A stretch of DNA of 64,000 bases. It comes from Roseimaritima sediminicola. Lineage in GTDB: Bacteria; Planctomycetota; Planctomycetia; Pirellulales; Pirellulaceae. This document shows, piece after piece, positions 18,734 through 27,514 of the stretch. The position numbers were made by a program, and so were the translations under genes. The stretch spans positions 151,883 to 215,882 of the forward strand of contig NZ_WIAD01000004.1 of assembly GCF_009618275.1 (NCBI RefSeq). Reading direction: 5' to 3'. Below the pieces are notes generated by a model. The model made no database searches and was not told the DNA's origin. It saw nothing but the letters and a program-made list of their open reading frames with translations. Positions within the stretch are counted from its first letter, which is position 1. Each line of letters starts with the position of its first letter.

Positions 18734-20044
18734 CTAGGGAACGAACTTGGCGATCCGGATCGCGGCGGCCTGACCTTGTGGCGTGACGTTCATACTCAGA
18801 AAGCTGTCGCCGGCGGGGGCCTGGTCGTCGACGGTGACCGGCAGGTCACAGCGGGGATCCGGCGTGCGGTAGTTCAGCGTGGGGAACAGACGCCCCTGCT
18901 GCAGAGCCATCAGACTGGCGATCGCTTCGACCATCCCACCGCCGGCCCCCAGATTGCCGAAGTGGCTCTTGGCGGCCACCACCGGAGGGATGCTTTGGCC
19001 GAAGACGTCGCGAATCGCGGCGGCTTCCTGAATGTCGCCCTCGACCGTGCCCAAGCCATGGGCGTGGATGTGCCCCACGGCAGAGGCCTGGCCCAGTGCC
19101 GAACGCATCACGTTGGCCAAGGCGTTGCGTTGGAATTGATCGGTGACCCGAGCGGCCACGGCGCTGCTGCCATAGCCGACCACTTCGCCGAGAATGTTGG
19201 CTCCACGAGCCTCCGCATGCGACAGGGTTTCCAGAATCATCGCCCCGGCGCCCTCGCCCAGGACACCGCCGTCGCGATCGGCATCAAACGGCCGGCTCAT
19301 CTGGGTCGGATCCTCGCGGTCGCTGGCCAGATCCTCCTGCATGCAGGCGTGCATGGTGCGGAAGGGATGGATCCGCGAGCCGGTGGAACCGACCAGGATC
19401 ACGTCGCTGTGGCCGCGCTGCAGCGTCAGATAGGCTTCGGCCATCGCCGCGGCCGCACTGGCTTCGCGCACGGTAACGGAATTATTGGGTCCCTGCAGGT
19501 CGTTGTAGATCGCGATGTGGCTGGCCGGCATATTGGGCAAGTACTTCAGCAGCCACAGCGGATTGACTTGCGGTTTGCCCTGTTCGCCCCACTTCTCGAA
19601 CTGAAACTGGCCGTCCTCGTCCAAGCATTTCTGGACCCCGGCGGCGAACTCCTCGGGCAGCGTCATGATGTAATCGCAGCCGTAGATCACGCCCGTGCGA
19701 TGCGGATCTCGCTTGTCGGCCGGCAACTGGGCGTCGACCAACGCCAACTGGGCCGCCGCGACGCCCATCTCGATCTCGCGGCACATCACCTTGCTGCCCT
19801 TGCGGATCGTTCGCTGCAGCGGCTTTTCCATCGGACCGTAGTCGCCGATCGCCCCGGTGAACTCTCTGGCTTCGGCACCGTGGCTCAGCGGCAGCGGAGC
19901 GGTCGGCACGCGGGTCAGCGGCCCGACCGCACTGCGACCGGCCTGCAGGGCGTCAAACAACGCCTGGGACTCATTTCCCAGCGGACTGATCACCCCCAGA
20001 CCGGTGATCACGATGCGAGGCAAGGCGTTCGTTTGTGAAACCAT
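18734..20044 (-). CDS. Beta-ketoacyl-ACP synthase-like protein with Glu in place of the catalytic Cys
   Basis: The 436-residue thiolase-fold protein is recognisable from RIVITGLGVISPLGN, the RPFDADRDGGVLGEGAGAMILE block and HAHGLGTVEGD. In FabF the nucleophile lies in a TACTSG-type motif. Here the equivalent reads TVREASA, with Glu194 at the Cys position. The first active-site His is kept (His329 in HAHG), but the second (KSxxGH) is Asn364 in KSHFGN. It therefore cannot form an acyl-thioester. Chain-length factors and KS-Q domains, which have Gln or Glu here, dimerise with a true ketosynthase or decarboxylate malonyl-ACP, and that is the best analogy. No acyl carrier protein or partner ketosynthase is adjacent. 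It is transcribed alone, with a terminator behind it. Confidence 0.85.
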   Translation of the reverse strand: MVSQTNALPRIVITGLGVISPLGNESQALFDALQAGRSAVGPLTRVPTAPLPLSHGAEAREFTGAIGDYGPMEKPLQRTIRKGSKVMCREIEMGVAAAQLALVDAQLPADKRDPHRTGVIYGCDYIMTLPEEFAAGVQKCLDEDGQFQFEKWGEQGKPQVNPLWLLKYLPNMPASHIAIYNDLQGPNNSVTVREASAAAAMAEAYLTLQRGHSDVILVGSTGSRIHPFRTMHACMQEDLASDREDPTQMSRPFDADRDGGVLGEGAGAMILETLSHAEARGANILGEVVGYGSSAVAARVTDQFQRNALANVMRSALGQASAVGHIHAHGLGTVEGDIQEAAAIRDVFGQSIPPVVAAKSHFGNLGAGGGMVEAIASLMALQQGRLFPTLNYRTPDPRCDLPVTVDDQAPAGDSFLSMNVTPQGQAAAIRIAKFVP

Positions 20045-20251
20045 TTCTGCTTTCTGATTCGTCTGATTTGCGGAGGAAGGGGGTCATTCTAATCCGGATC
20101 GCCCGTGGACGACGAGGCCGGCACAAACGGCACCGGGGCGCGTGCGCGGCGGGAAGCCTCTTTTCCGCGGAACCCTCAGGCTTTACGGAGGTTTACTAAT
20201 CTGCCGGACCTACGTCCACCCTGTCCCTTTTCTTTTTCGGAGTCGCGTGCG

Positions 20252-20893
20252 ATGTCGTTGAGAATCTTGAAGAGCCCTGTCACCAGTTTGGCCCTGTTGC
20301 TGGCCGTGACCGTGACGAGTGTGCAGGCGCAGCCCCCCGAACGCGATCGCCCTCGCGGAGACCGCCCGGCCCGCGGCCAACGCGACGCCGACCGAGCCGA
20401 TCGCGAGCGACCCGAGCGGGGCGAAAGAGACCGGCGGCGGGGCGGCGGCCCGGAGATCAGGCCCGAAGCCATGGCCAAACAGCTGATCGAACGCTTCGAC
20501 AAAGACGACGACCAGAAACTGGACGCCCAGGAACTGGTCGCCGCCCTCCAGGCCATGCGGCAGATGCGTGGCGACCGTGGCCCCCGCGGCGACCGTGGTC
20601 CTCGCGGCGATCGCGGTCCCCGCGAAGGGATGGACGCCGCCGCCATGGTGAATCGCCTGTTCGAAAGCCGGGATGAAAACCGAGACGGCAAGCTGAGCGG
20701 TGACGAGCTGCCCGCGCGGATGCAGGAGAACATCGAACGGATCGACCGCAACGCCGACGGCGTGGTGGACAAGCAAGAAGCCGAAGCGGCCCTGTCGCGG
20801 CTGCGCGATCGGCCCCGCGATGGACGCGGCCCCCGCGATGGCGACCGCCCCCGCGCCGGGGGCGACACCCCGCGCCGTCCGCCCGCGGAATGA
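20252..20893 (+). CDS. Secreted EF-hand protein with collagen-like GDRGPR repeats
   Basis: The start ATG at 20252 gives MSLRILKSPVTSLALLLAVT, a signal peptide. The 213-residue protein has three EF-hand calcium loops: FDKDDDQKLDAQE, RDENRDGKLSGDE and IDRNADGVVDKQE. Between the first and second, GDRGPR is repeated three times in tandem. Both ends are Arg/Asp/Pro/Gly-rich and disordered. Such EF-hand proteins are abundant in planctomycetes and presumably bind calcium at the cell surface. Their role is unknown. The 207-bp spacer before it shows a TTCCGCGGAA palindrome but no clear promoter. Confidence 0.85.
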   Translation: MSLRILKSPVTSLALLLAVTVTSVQAQPPERDRPRGDRPARGQRDADRADRERPERGERDRRRGGGPEIRPEAMAKQLIERFDKDDDQKLDAQELVAALQAMRQMRGDRGPRGDRGPRGDRGPREGMDAAAMVNRLFESRDENRDGKLSGDELPARMQENIERIDRNADGVVDKQEAEAALSRLRDRPRDGRGPRDGDRPRAGGDTPRRPPAE

Positions 20894-21210
20894 CACGGTT
20901 CCCGTTCCCCATCAGCCGCAGGGCGCCAGCCCGATGCCACTTCCTTTGTAGCGGAACGGCGCGAGCCGTCCGGTTTTGCGGTGCGAACCTTCACACACCG
21001 GGCGGCTTGCGCCGCTCCGCTAACGCTTCAATCGCAAGCGATGGTGAAAGTAGATGGCATTGGGCGCCAGCTCACGGTTCCCGCGCCCCACCGGCCGCCG
21101 TATCTACTGACCTATGCCGCAACGAAAAACGGCTGGTCGCTCGTCAGCGAGCGACCAGCCGTCCGGCTTTTCTCAAATCGTGCCGTGCACGTTACGGCCG
21201 GACGCCGGAC
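20894..21210. other. 317-bp spacer: long imperfect palindrome and terminator
   Basis: Between the convergent EF-hand and porin genes lies an imperfect inverted repeat at about 20946-21023. TAGCGGA at one end faces TCCGCTA at the other, and GGCGCGAGCC faces GGCTTGCGCC inside. It is followed by the strong terminator at 21129-21162. No gene is supported. Confidence 0.7.
21129..21162 (-). terminator. Intrinsic terminator of the porin gene
   Basis: A perfect 15-bp stem, ACGGCTGGTCGCTCG against CGAGCGACCAGCCGT, encloses the loop TCAG (plus-strand reading). On the minus strand it is followed by TTTTTCG. It lies about 50 bp past the porin stop codon. A weaker T-run on the plus side could let it serve the EF-hand gene too. 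Confidence 0.85.
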
Positions 21211-22488
21211 CTAGAAGGTCAGGATCGCGTCGACGCCGAAGGTCGTCTGCGAAGCGCGATTGTTTTCGTTCACGCCATAAGCTCCCGCGTCGTCCCAGTC
21301 CCAACGCAATTCCGGACGAACGATCAGGTTCGAGTTCATGCGGTGGTTGACGCCGAAGGTCAGGTCGTTGACATCCACGTCACCGGTGGCCGTTGCCAAC
21401 GATGGGTCACGCTGGAAGTACTCGTGACGCACACCCAGGCTGGTGCAGTCGTTGAGGGCGTAGAACAGGTAGTTGACGAACGCCCCGCCTTCGCGAAGCC
21501 GAGCCCCGTCGGTGGCTCGCTCGGTGTCCAACCAATCGAACTGCGAAACCCACTGCAGGTTGTTCGTCAGCGCGACGTCCAGGATCATGCTGTGCATGTA
21601 GCCCTGCTCGGTCACGCCCGTGTTGTTGAAGTTGGTGTTGAAGCGACCGATCGTCGTGCCGTAGGTGAACGTGACGTCCTCGGTCAATCCCAGCGAGAAA
21701 CCGCCCAGGAAGGTGTCGCCGTTGTCTTCGAAGCCGCTGTCCCAACCCAGAGTGTAACCGCCGTAAACGGCGATGTCTTCGGTGGCTTGGTAGGTGGCCA
21801 GAATCCCGGTGTGGGTGAACGGCTCGTTGTTGACCATCGTGTAGGTGTGGCTGTAGAAGAAGTTCTGCGGAGCCATCACGCTTTCGTACCCGATGATCGT
21901 GTAGAAGTGACCGGCTTTGACCGACAGGTCGCCGTAGGCCACTTCGGCATACAACTGAGGCAGTGCCCAGCCGTAGGAACCACCGTTGTCCCAGTCCTGG
22001 TCCCAGCTGTCATCGTTGGGTCCAAAGGCTTGAGTGTCCGGCCCATCGATACCGTACATCAGATCGATACGGCCGCCGATGTCCAACCCACAGCTGCCGT
22101 CGACCGCACGCTCGGCGTACAGCCAAGCCTGCTGCAGACGCACGCCATCGGCGTCGTCGTTGAAGCGACGAGGCGAATCGCTGGAGTGGTACCCCAGTTG
22201 GCCCCAGCCCCCGACGTGCCAGCCGTAGTAGTCGCCGAACACCTCATAGGGATCCCCGATGCAGCAGTCGCCACAGCTGAGGTAATCGCCCAAGCCCAGG
22301 TCGCCCAGGCTGTAACCGCCATGGCTGTCACAGCCGCTGTCGCAGGCTCCGTCGTCGCAGCCATGGGACTCGAAGAAGCCCACCTGCGCGATCGAACGGT
22401 CGTTTGTATGGTTATCTGCTGCTGTCGCACCGCCGACGTGCATCATGCACGCTGCAGCCGCCAACAGAGCTAGTTTGCTAATCTTCAT
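21211..22488 (-). CDS. Outer-membrane beta-barrel porin (BBP2 / OmpL-like)
   Basis: The 425-residue protein starts at the ATG at 22488 (MKISKLALLAAAACMMHVGG, signal peptide), with GGGGAG upstream. The mature N-terminus is unusual in being Cys-, Asp- and Gly-rich (CDDGACDSGCDSHGG and CGDCCIGDP). The rest is alternating aromatic beta-strands such as PQLYAEVAYGDLSVKAGHFYTIIGYE, ending in VDAILTF with the terminal Phe that outer-membrane barrels use for BAM recognition. The family forms channels for small solutes in the outer membrane. The Cys cluster could be disulfide-bonded. It is transcribed alone and closed by a strong terminator. Confidence 0.88.
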   Translation of the reverse strand: MKISKLALLAAAACMMHVGGATAADNHTNDRSIAQVGFFESHGCDDGACDSGCDSHGGYSLGDLGLGDYLSCGDCCIGDPYEVFGDYYGWHVGGWGQLGYHSSDSPRRFNDDADGVRLQQAWLYAERAVDGSCGLDIGGRIDLMYGIDGPDTQAFGPNDDSWDQDWDNGGSYGWALPQLYAEVAYGDLSVKAGHFYTIIGYESVMAPQNFFYSHTYTMVNNEPFTHTGILATYQATEDIAVYGGYTLGWDSGFEDNGDTFLGGFSLGLTEDVTFTYGTTIGRFNTNFNNTGVTEQGYMHSMILDVALTNNLQWVSQFDWLDTERATDGARLREGGAFVNYLFYALNDCTSLGVRHEYFQRDPSLATATGDVDVNDLTFGVNHRMNSNLIVRPELRWDWDDAGAYGVNENNRASQTTFGVDAILTF

Positions 22489-22734
22489 CCTAGGATTCTC
22501 CCCAATCCAAAAGTTGGCGCACAAACGAAGTGTTCTTGTGCTCCGCCAGTACCCCCAGCTATCGACTTCTCGATGGCAACAGGCCGAGGTTTTGTAGGAT
22601 GAAAACCCACGCGGCGGGTCGCTCGTTGGGGCGGTAGCGATTATCCGGATGAAGACCAGCACCAAGGGCGGAAGCCCCACCACTAAGCCCCCACGCCCAA
22701 GTTACAGGGCCGGAAACCACCCCACCACAAGACG

Positions 22735-23721
22735 CTATTCCCGTCCCACCAAACGCCGGACAAAGCACGGGGAAAGGAAGACCAGATTGGCGACGATCAT
22801 GATCGTGCCAAAGGTGATCATGCCCAGAAACAGGGCGATGCCGCCGTGGACCATGACCGCCATCAACAAGATCAAGGGGCGAGTCAAACGAGGCCAAACC
22901 AACGCGCAGTAAAACGTCTCCCAGAACACGGTCACGTGCGAGAGCGCACTGCACAGAAACGGATAGCGAGCGACGAACCAGGTGACGTCCACCGACTGGT
23001 ACTCGAGGTTCGCCGCCGAGAACCACAGGGCACTGCCGTCCCACCAGCTTTCGCCGCGAGCCTTCCAGAGCCCGCCGAAGAGGTAGATCGTACACAGGTG
23101 CAGCTGAATCAACCGGGTCGCAATCATGTTCGCGGTGGCCGGCTGGGCCGATGGCAACAGGCGCCGCCCCCAGTTCGTGGCCGCCCAGTCGGGACGGCGC
23201 CGGCGCAGCCAAGCATCGACCGCAAACACCGAACCGCACCGCGACAGCATCAGATACATCAACAACATCGTGACGATCTGGTCCAACCCGAACAGGGCCC
23301 CGGTCAATCGGTGCATGTACATCAACTGCAGCCCCCAGGCCAGGGGCGTGCTCAGCCGCGTGGCAAACCCAACCATGACCATCGCCGAAACCAGCATCGT
23401 CAAAGCGTGATGAGCCCACAGCAACCCGGGGCTATCGATGTGCCACAGATAGGATCGTCCCCAGTCGGCGTTCTGCGGTACGATCCCGCCCCGATGCAGC
23501 TCGCCAATCGTCTCCGGGTCCATCCAAGCGTCGGGCCCGACAAAGGACATCAGGTCGGTCGCCAGGACGACGTGCGTGTACAGCAACATCGCGCCCACGG
23601 CGATCCGCATGATCGCCAGGGTATGCGGCAAGCGGGGCAGAAACCAAAACGCGTTCCACGCTCCGGTCCACTGCCGCAACCAGTTCACACTCGCTTCCAC
23701 CACCACCTGTGAACGACTCAT
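22735..23721 (-). CDS. HTTM domain membrane protein (gamma-carboxylase-like)
   Basis: The 328-residue protein has several membrane segments. It shows the HTTM pattern of horizontally transferred transmembrane proteins related to vitamin K-dependent gamma-carboxylase: RIAVGAMLLYTHVV, DADWGRSYLWHIDSP-like loops, IQLHLCTIYLFGGLWKARGESWWDGSALW, and TVFWETFYCALVWPRL. The conserved Lys and Trp of the KARGExWxxG segment are present. Activity in bacteria is not established. Its ATG overlaps the stop of the upstream gene by four bases (ATGA), a tightly coupled pair. Confidence 0.88.
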   Translation of the reverse strand: MSRSQVVVEASVNWLRQWTGAWNAFWFLPRLPHTLAIMRIAVGAMLLYTHVVLATDLMSFVGPDAWMDPETIGELHRGGIVPQNADWGRSYLWHIDSPGLLWAHHALTMLVSAMVMVGFATRLSTPLAWGLQLMYMHRLTGALFGLDQIVTMLLMYLMLSRCGSVFAVDAWLRRRRPDWAATNWGRRLLPSAQPATANMIATRLIQLHLCTIYLFGGLWKARGESWWDGSALWFSAANLEYQSVDVTWFVARYPFLCSALSHVTVFWETFYCALVWPRLTRPLILLMAVMVHGGIALFLGMITFGTIMIVANLVFLSPCFVRRLVGRE

Positions 23722-24599
23722 CGCGCGGGCTCCCGGTCGGCAGGTCGCCCCCCCAGGCCCGGCATGGGACCGGCCGGCACGACCTCGGGCGACGGTGGAG
23801 CACCGAATGCTGGGCCGGGACCGAATGCTGGGCCGGGACCGGGTGCTGGGCCGGGACCGGGCGCTGGGCTGGGCATCGGTCCCAGATCGTCGGGCAACTC
23901 ACGATACAGGCGCGGATCATGCAGCCGAACACGGTCCAGCAAGTACTCCGGAACGAACGGGGCGCGGTGTTCGATGCGGGCGATGGTCACCCGCTGGACA
24001 TCGACGTTTCGGCGGGCCGCGATATGCCGCCGAAAGGAATCTCGGATGGCTTCGTACTGCCGCCGCGAGGCCCGCCAAGCGCGGGCTTCGGCGTCATCGA
24101 CCTCGGCCAATTCGGCCGGCAGCGGCGCGGTGTGCACGTTGTGCAGAAACTCGGTCAGCATGAAATGGCGGTGGTACAACAGCCGTGGCCACTGCCGCTG
24201 GAGGTCGGGAAACGTTTCCAGCTGCGGCGGGGCGTCCCCCTCGCCTGCGATGCGAACTTCGATCAAATGACTGGGTCCGGGATCGGGCGCGAAGAAGGCA
24301 TAGCCGTGATTGAGGTAAGTTAATTCGCTGTAAGGGCTGACCGGACGATTAAAGGCTTCGCCAAAGGGCGACCCCGACGTGCTCATCGGCACCCGCGTCA
24401 TGAACTCCACCGGCTCCCCCAGCACGGCCCACAACTGCCACAGGATCAAGCCCGACAACAACCACCGCCAGCGAACCGCGGGCAAGGCCGGCTGGGGGTT
24501 CGGGTCCGAGTCGACCGCTGGACTGCCGCTCGGTGCTGCCGGCTGAGCTGCCGAACGGCGCCGCGGGGGCTGGGCTGGATGCGATGGTGGGGATGGCAT
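23718..24599 (-). CDS. HTTM-partner membrane-anchored protein
   Basis: The 293-residue protein starts at the ATG at 24599, giving a disordered Pro/Ser N-terminus, one membrane helix (WRWLLSGLILWQLWAVLG) and an outer domain with SELTYLNHGYAFFAPDPGPSHLIEV. The latter segment is conserved in planctomycete proteins encoded beside HTTM genes. The C-terminus is a run of PGPGPAPGPGPAFGPGP repeats. It overlaps the HTTM gene by four bases, so the two are probably made in equal amounts and act as a complex. The function is unknown. Confidence 0.75.
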   Translation of the reverse strand: MPSPPSHPAQPPRRRSAAQPAAPSGSPAVDSDPNPQPALPAVRWRWLLSGLILWQLWAVLGEPVEFMTRVPMSTSGSPFGEAFNRPVSPYSELTYLNHGYAFFAPDPGPSHLIEVRIAGEGDAPPQLETFPDLQRQWPRLLYHRHFMLTEFLHNVHTAPLPAELAEVDDAEARAWRASRRQYEAIRDSFRRHIAARRNVDVQRVTIARIEHRAPFVPEYLLDRVRLHDPRLYRELPDDLGPMPSPAPGPGPAPGPGPAFGPGPAFGAPPSPEVVPAGPMPGLGGRPADREPAR

Positions 24600-24683
24600 A
24601 GCGGGGTGACCGCAGAGGAAAGATGTCGAAGCGGTAGGCAAGCATAGCACGCGGCCGCGGCGCTGCGAGAGGAGCAAACAAAA

Positions 24684-24717
24684 ACGCCGCCCCGACCTGA
24701 AAGGGCCGGGGCGGCGT
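24684..24717 (-). terminator. Intrinsic terminator of the TIGR03000 gene
   Basis: An 11-bp GC-rich stem (ACGCCGCCCCG with CGGGGCGGCGT) is followed on the minus strand by TTTTTGTTTG. It lies 84 bp past the stop of the gene at 24801. Confidence 0.85.
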
Positions 24718-24800
24718 CGTGTTCCGATCGGTGTTCCAGACGGCTATCCCGCGGGAGGGGGCCGCCCGAAAACTGAAAACCGAATAGCGGGCGGGAGAGC

Positions 24801-26054
24801 TTAGCGAGCGGCAAGCTTGGCCGAAGCGGCTTCGCCGGCGAAATCAAACGCCAGCTCCTGCTCGCTGCCAGCGACCAATCGCAAGGTCTTCTTCTTGGTG
24901 ACTTCGCGTCCTTCACGGACCACGGTCACCGCGATTTCATAACCGTCCCAGACTTCGCCTTCGCGCAGTTGACTGGTGCGGAAGACCCGGGTCTGGCCTT
25001 CGGCTGCGGTCGCGTTACCAGCCAGAGTGACTTTGGCGTCATCGGGCACGTGCACGGTCAACGCCGTTTCCACCGACTCCGCTTGCGGAGCGGCGAAGAC
25101 GAGGCGTTCCTTGTCGCCGGCGCGAACACGCAGCGTCTTGGTTTCGCGGCTGGTTTGACCGCCCGATTCGTCTTCGACGACGATTTCATAAGCGTACGTG
25201 TAACCGGCTTTCAGTCCACGCGACATGAACTGACGAATCGGCCCTTCGCTGGTCGTCGGGTGTCCGTTGACGGTCACGCGAGCGGTCGCGGGAACGGCCA
25301 CGGTGATCAACGCCGCGTCGGCTTGCAGTCGAGCTTCGGCCGGAGCGGCGGCTTCGGGAGCGGTGGCGTCGGCCGGAGCCGGAGCATCCTGGGGAGCGGG
25401 ATCAGCCTGGGGAGCGACTTGGCCGCCATCGAGGATCACGCCTTCGCTGTACGGCTGGTCGAGGATCGTGCCGCTGTCATAGCCACCGCTGACGACCGGG
25501 GCGACACTGTGCGACTGATAGACCAACGGAGCGGCGTAGGAGTAGGTCGATCCGGAGGAATGCCCACCGCTGGATCCGCCGCTGGCGTAGCTGTAGTGAC
25601 GATACGAACGGTAGCTGGCGTAACCGCTGCTGCCGTGGCTGCTGCTGCCGTAACCGGCGTACCCACGACTGCCGTAGCTGCTGCCGTAGGAGGAGTAGCC
25701 GCTGCTGCCGTGGCTGCGATAGCTGACGTAGCCGCTGCTGCCGTGGCTGGCGTGGCGAGCCCGTTTGGCGGCGATGTGACGGTGAATCTTGGCGTGCAGC
25801 CGCGACAACAGGCCGCCGCCGCTGCTGCCATGACTTCCGTAACTGCCGTGACTGCGGTAGCTGCTGTAGCCGCCGCTACTGCCGTAGCTTCCGTAGCTGC
25901 CGCCACTGCTGCCGCCACTGGCATAGCCGTAGGAGGCGTATCCACTGGAACCGCCCGAATGATACCCCCGTGAGCCCCAGCCGGCTTCGACCGGCGAACA
26001 CGCAAACACGGCCAGCAACGTCGCTGCTGGTGCCAAGAACCGTAGCTTTTTCAT
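24801..26054 (-). CDS. Secreted Gly/Ser/Tyr-rich protein with two TIGR03000 domains
   Basis: The 417-residue protein starts at the ATG at 26054, preceded by GGAAG. The signal peptide LRFLAPAATLLAVFACSPVEAG is followed by ~160 residues of silk-like repeats (SSGYASYGYASGGSSGG, HGSSGYSSYGSSYGS) broken by a basic stretch HAKIHRHIAAKRARH. After a Pro/Ala linker come two copies of the ~75-residue planctomycete TIGR03000 domain: ITVAVPATARVTVNGHPTT and LTVHVPDDAKVTLAGNATA, each with a YEI/VTV-type strand. The domain is found only in planctomycetes and is of unknown function. A cell-surface or extracellular-matrix role is inferred from composition. Confidence 0.88.
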   Translation of the reverse strand: MKKLRFLAPAATLLAVFACSPVEAGWGSRGYHSGGSSGYASYGYASGGSSGGSYGSYGSSGGYSSYRSHGSYGSHGSSGGGLLSRLHAKIHRHIAAKRARHASHGSSGYVSYRSHGSSGYSSYGSSYGSRGYAGYGSSSHGSSGYASYRSYRHYSYASGGSSGGHSSGSTYSYAAPLVYQSHSVAPVVSGGYDSGTILDQPYSEGVILDGGQVAPQADPAPQDAPAPADATAPEAAAPAEARLQADAALITVAVPATARVTVNGHPTTSEGPIRQFMSRGLKAGYTYAYEIVVEDESGGQTSRETKTLRVRAGDKERLVFAAPQAESVETALTVHVPDDAKVTLAGNATAAEGQTRVFRTSQLREGEVWDGYEIAVTVVREGREVTKKKTLRLVAGSEQELAFDFAGEAASAKLAAR

Positions 26055-26194
26055 GAGATGCTTCCTTCAGTAAGCCAACACACTGCACGCCCCCAGGGGC
26101 ACCTTCCCCCTCGCTGGTAGATGCAGCCACTTTAAGGATAACTCGCCCGGGGTGCCGTTCAAGCAGATCAGGCAAATTTTAGCAGATAGGCGAT

Positions 26195-27514
26195 CTAGCG
26201 AACTTCCAGCCGAATGTCGTCGAAATCCGCCGTCCCGGTCGCGCCGAACAAGCCAATTCGCAAAATCGCTTCGCGGGTCTGCGGCGGAACGCGAATCATG
26301 CGACTCTCCTCACGCCAGGGGCGCGTGCCGCGGAACGGGCCCAGCCAATACGTCCCCAGCTCGCGGCGGAGGTCGTCGTAGAAGGTGATGGCCACCATGG
26401 GCAGGCGATCGGCGCGGCTGCTGCCGCCGACGTCCTCGGTGCGGACGCGGCCGGCCAGCCGGACCAGCGTGACCGCGCGGCCGTCGATGGCGACGCCCTG
26501 CAGCAGATGCGAATCCAGCCCCGGCGTTTCGTTCTCAAAACGCACAAAGGCCGGCCCCGAGGCATTGCTGCTGGCCTGGTTCTCGCTGGATTGGCCCGCC
26601 GAGGAATCCAACCCTGCGCTGACGCGGCGGACCTGACGGCCGTAGTACCAGCCCGGGATGAAGGCCGGCGAGGGGCCGGCTTGCTGGAAATCGCCGTTGA
26701 TGATCTCGGGCCGCGACGGATCGGGCTGCCGCTGGCGGCCCTCTTCGGCGGTGCCGGTCATCGGTACGAACAGGGTCGGCCGCAGCGGCTGCCGCTCCAG
26801 CTTGCCGTCCTTCTTGATCATGTGATACAGCGTCTGCTGGTAACGCTCGCCGACGGGAATGATCATCTGGCCGCCCTCACGCAACTGGTCGACCAGCGGC
26901 CGAGGGATCGATTCGGGCGAACAGGTGACGATGATCTTGTCGAACGGCGCCGCCTCGGGCCAGCCCAAGAAACCGTCGCCGACACGAACCGAGACGTTGT
27001 CATAGCCCAGTTCGGCCAGCGTCCGAGCGGCTTTCTCGCCCAAGGGTTTGACGATCTCGATCGTATAAACCTTCTCCACAAGAGGGCTCAGCACGGCCGC
27101 CTGATAACCGCTGCCGGTACCGATCTCCAGCACCTTGTCGGTGGGCTGGGGATCGAGCGCCTCGGTCATCAGCGCGACGATAAACGGACTGCTGATCGTT
27201 TGCGCATCGCCGATCGGCAGCGCCATGTCGTAATACGCCTTGCTCCGCTGCGAGGGCGGCACAAACCGATGCCGCGGCGTCTCGGCGATGACCCGCAGGA
27301 CGCGCGTGTTGGTCACGCCCGCGCTGCGAATCCGCGTCTCGACCAACTCCTCGCGGAGCGGGGCATACGGATCTTCAGCCACGGAACGACTCCCTACAGA
27401 AAAACCAAGACAGCAGACGACAAAGAAAGCGAACGTGAGGGCCCGGCGGGGCACGCCCGAAAATCCGCGCGGCGAATCACCAGCGGCAAAACGCGTCCGG
27501 CAAAGTGGCAACAT
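26195..27514 (-). CDS. pcm: Exported protein-L-isoaspartate O-methyltransferase with extra C-terminal domain
   Basis: The start is taken as the ATG at 27514, because the frame upstream runs through three R1 repeats. The N-terminus RRALTFAFFVVCCLGFSVG is a signal peptide. Residues ~50-250 are the PIMT core, with PRHRFVPPSQRSKAYYDMALPIGDAQTIS-type substrate loops, the SAM motif VLEIGTGSGYQAAVL and IIVTCSPESIPRPLVDQLREGGQMIIPVG. PIMT repairs isoaspartyl residues using SAM and is normally cytoplasmic. Here ~180 further residues form a beta-sandwich-like domain beginning EIINGDFQQAG. At 439 residues it is twice the usual ~210. How SAM would be supplied outside the cytoplasm is unclear. Confidence 0.85.
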   Translation of the reverse strand: MLPLCRTRFAAGDSPRGFSGVPRRALTFAFFVVCCLGFSVGSRSVAEDPYAPLREELVETRIRSAGVTNTRVLRVIAETPRHRFVPPSQRSKAYYDMALPIGDAQTISSPFIVALMTEALDPQPTDKVLEIGTGSGYQAAVLSPLVEKVYTIEIVKPLGEKAARTLAELGYDNVSVRVGDGFLGWPEAAPFDKIIVTCSPESIPRPLVDQLREGGQMIIPVGERYQQTLYHMIKKDGKLERQPLRPTLFVPMTGTAEEGRQRQPDPSRPEIINGDFQQAGPSPAFIPGWYYGRQVRRVSAGLDSSAGQSSENQASSNASGPAFVRFENETPGLDSHLLQGVAIDGRAVTLVRLAGRVRTEDVGGSSRADRLPMVAITFYDDLRRELGTYWLGPFRGTRPWREESRMIRVPPQTREAILRIGLFGATGTADFDDIRLEVR

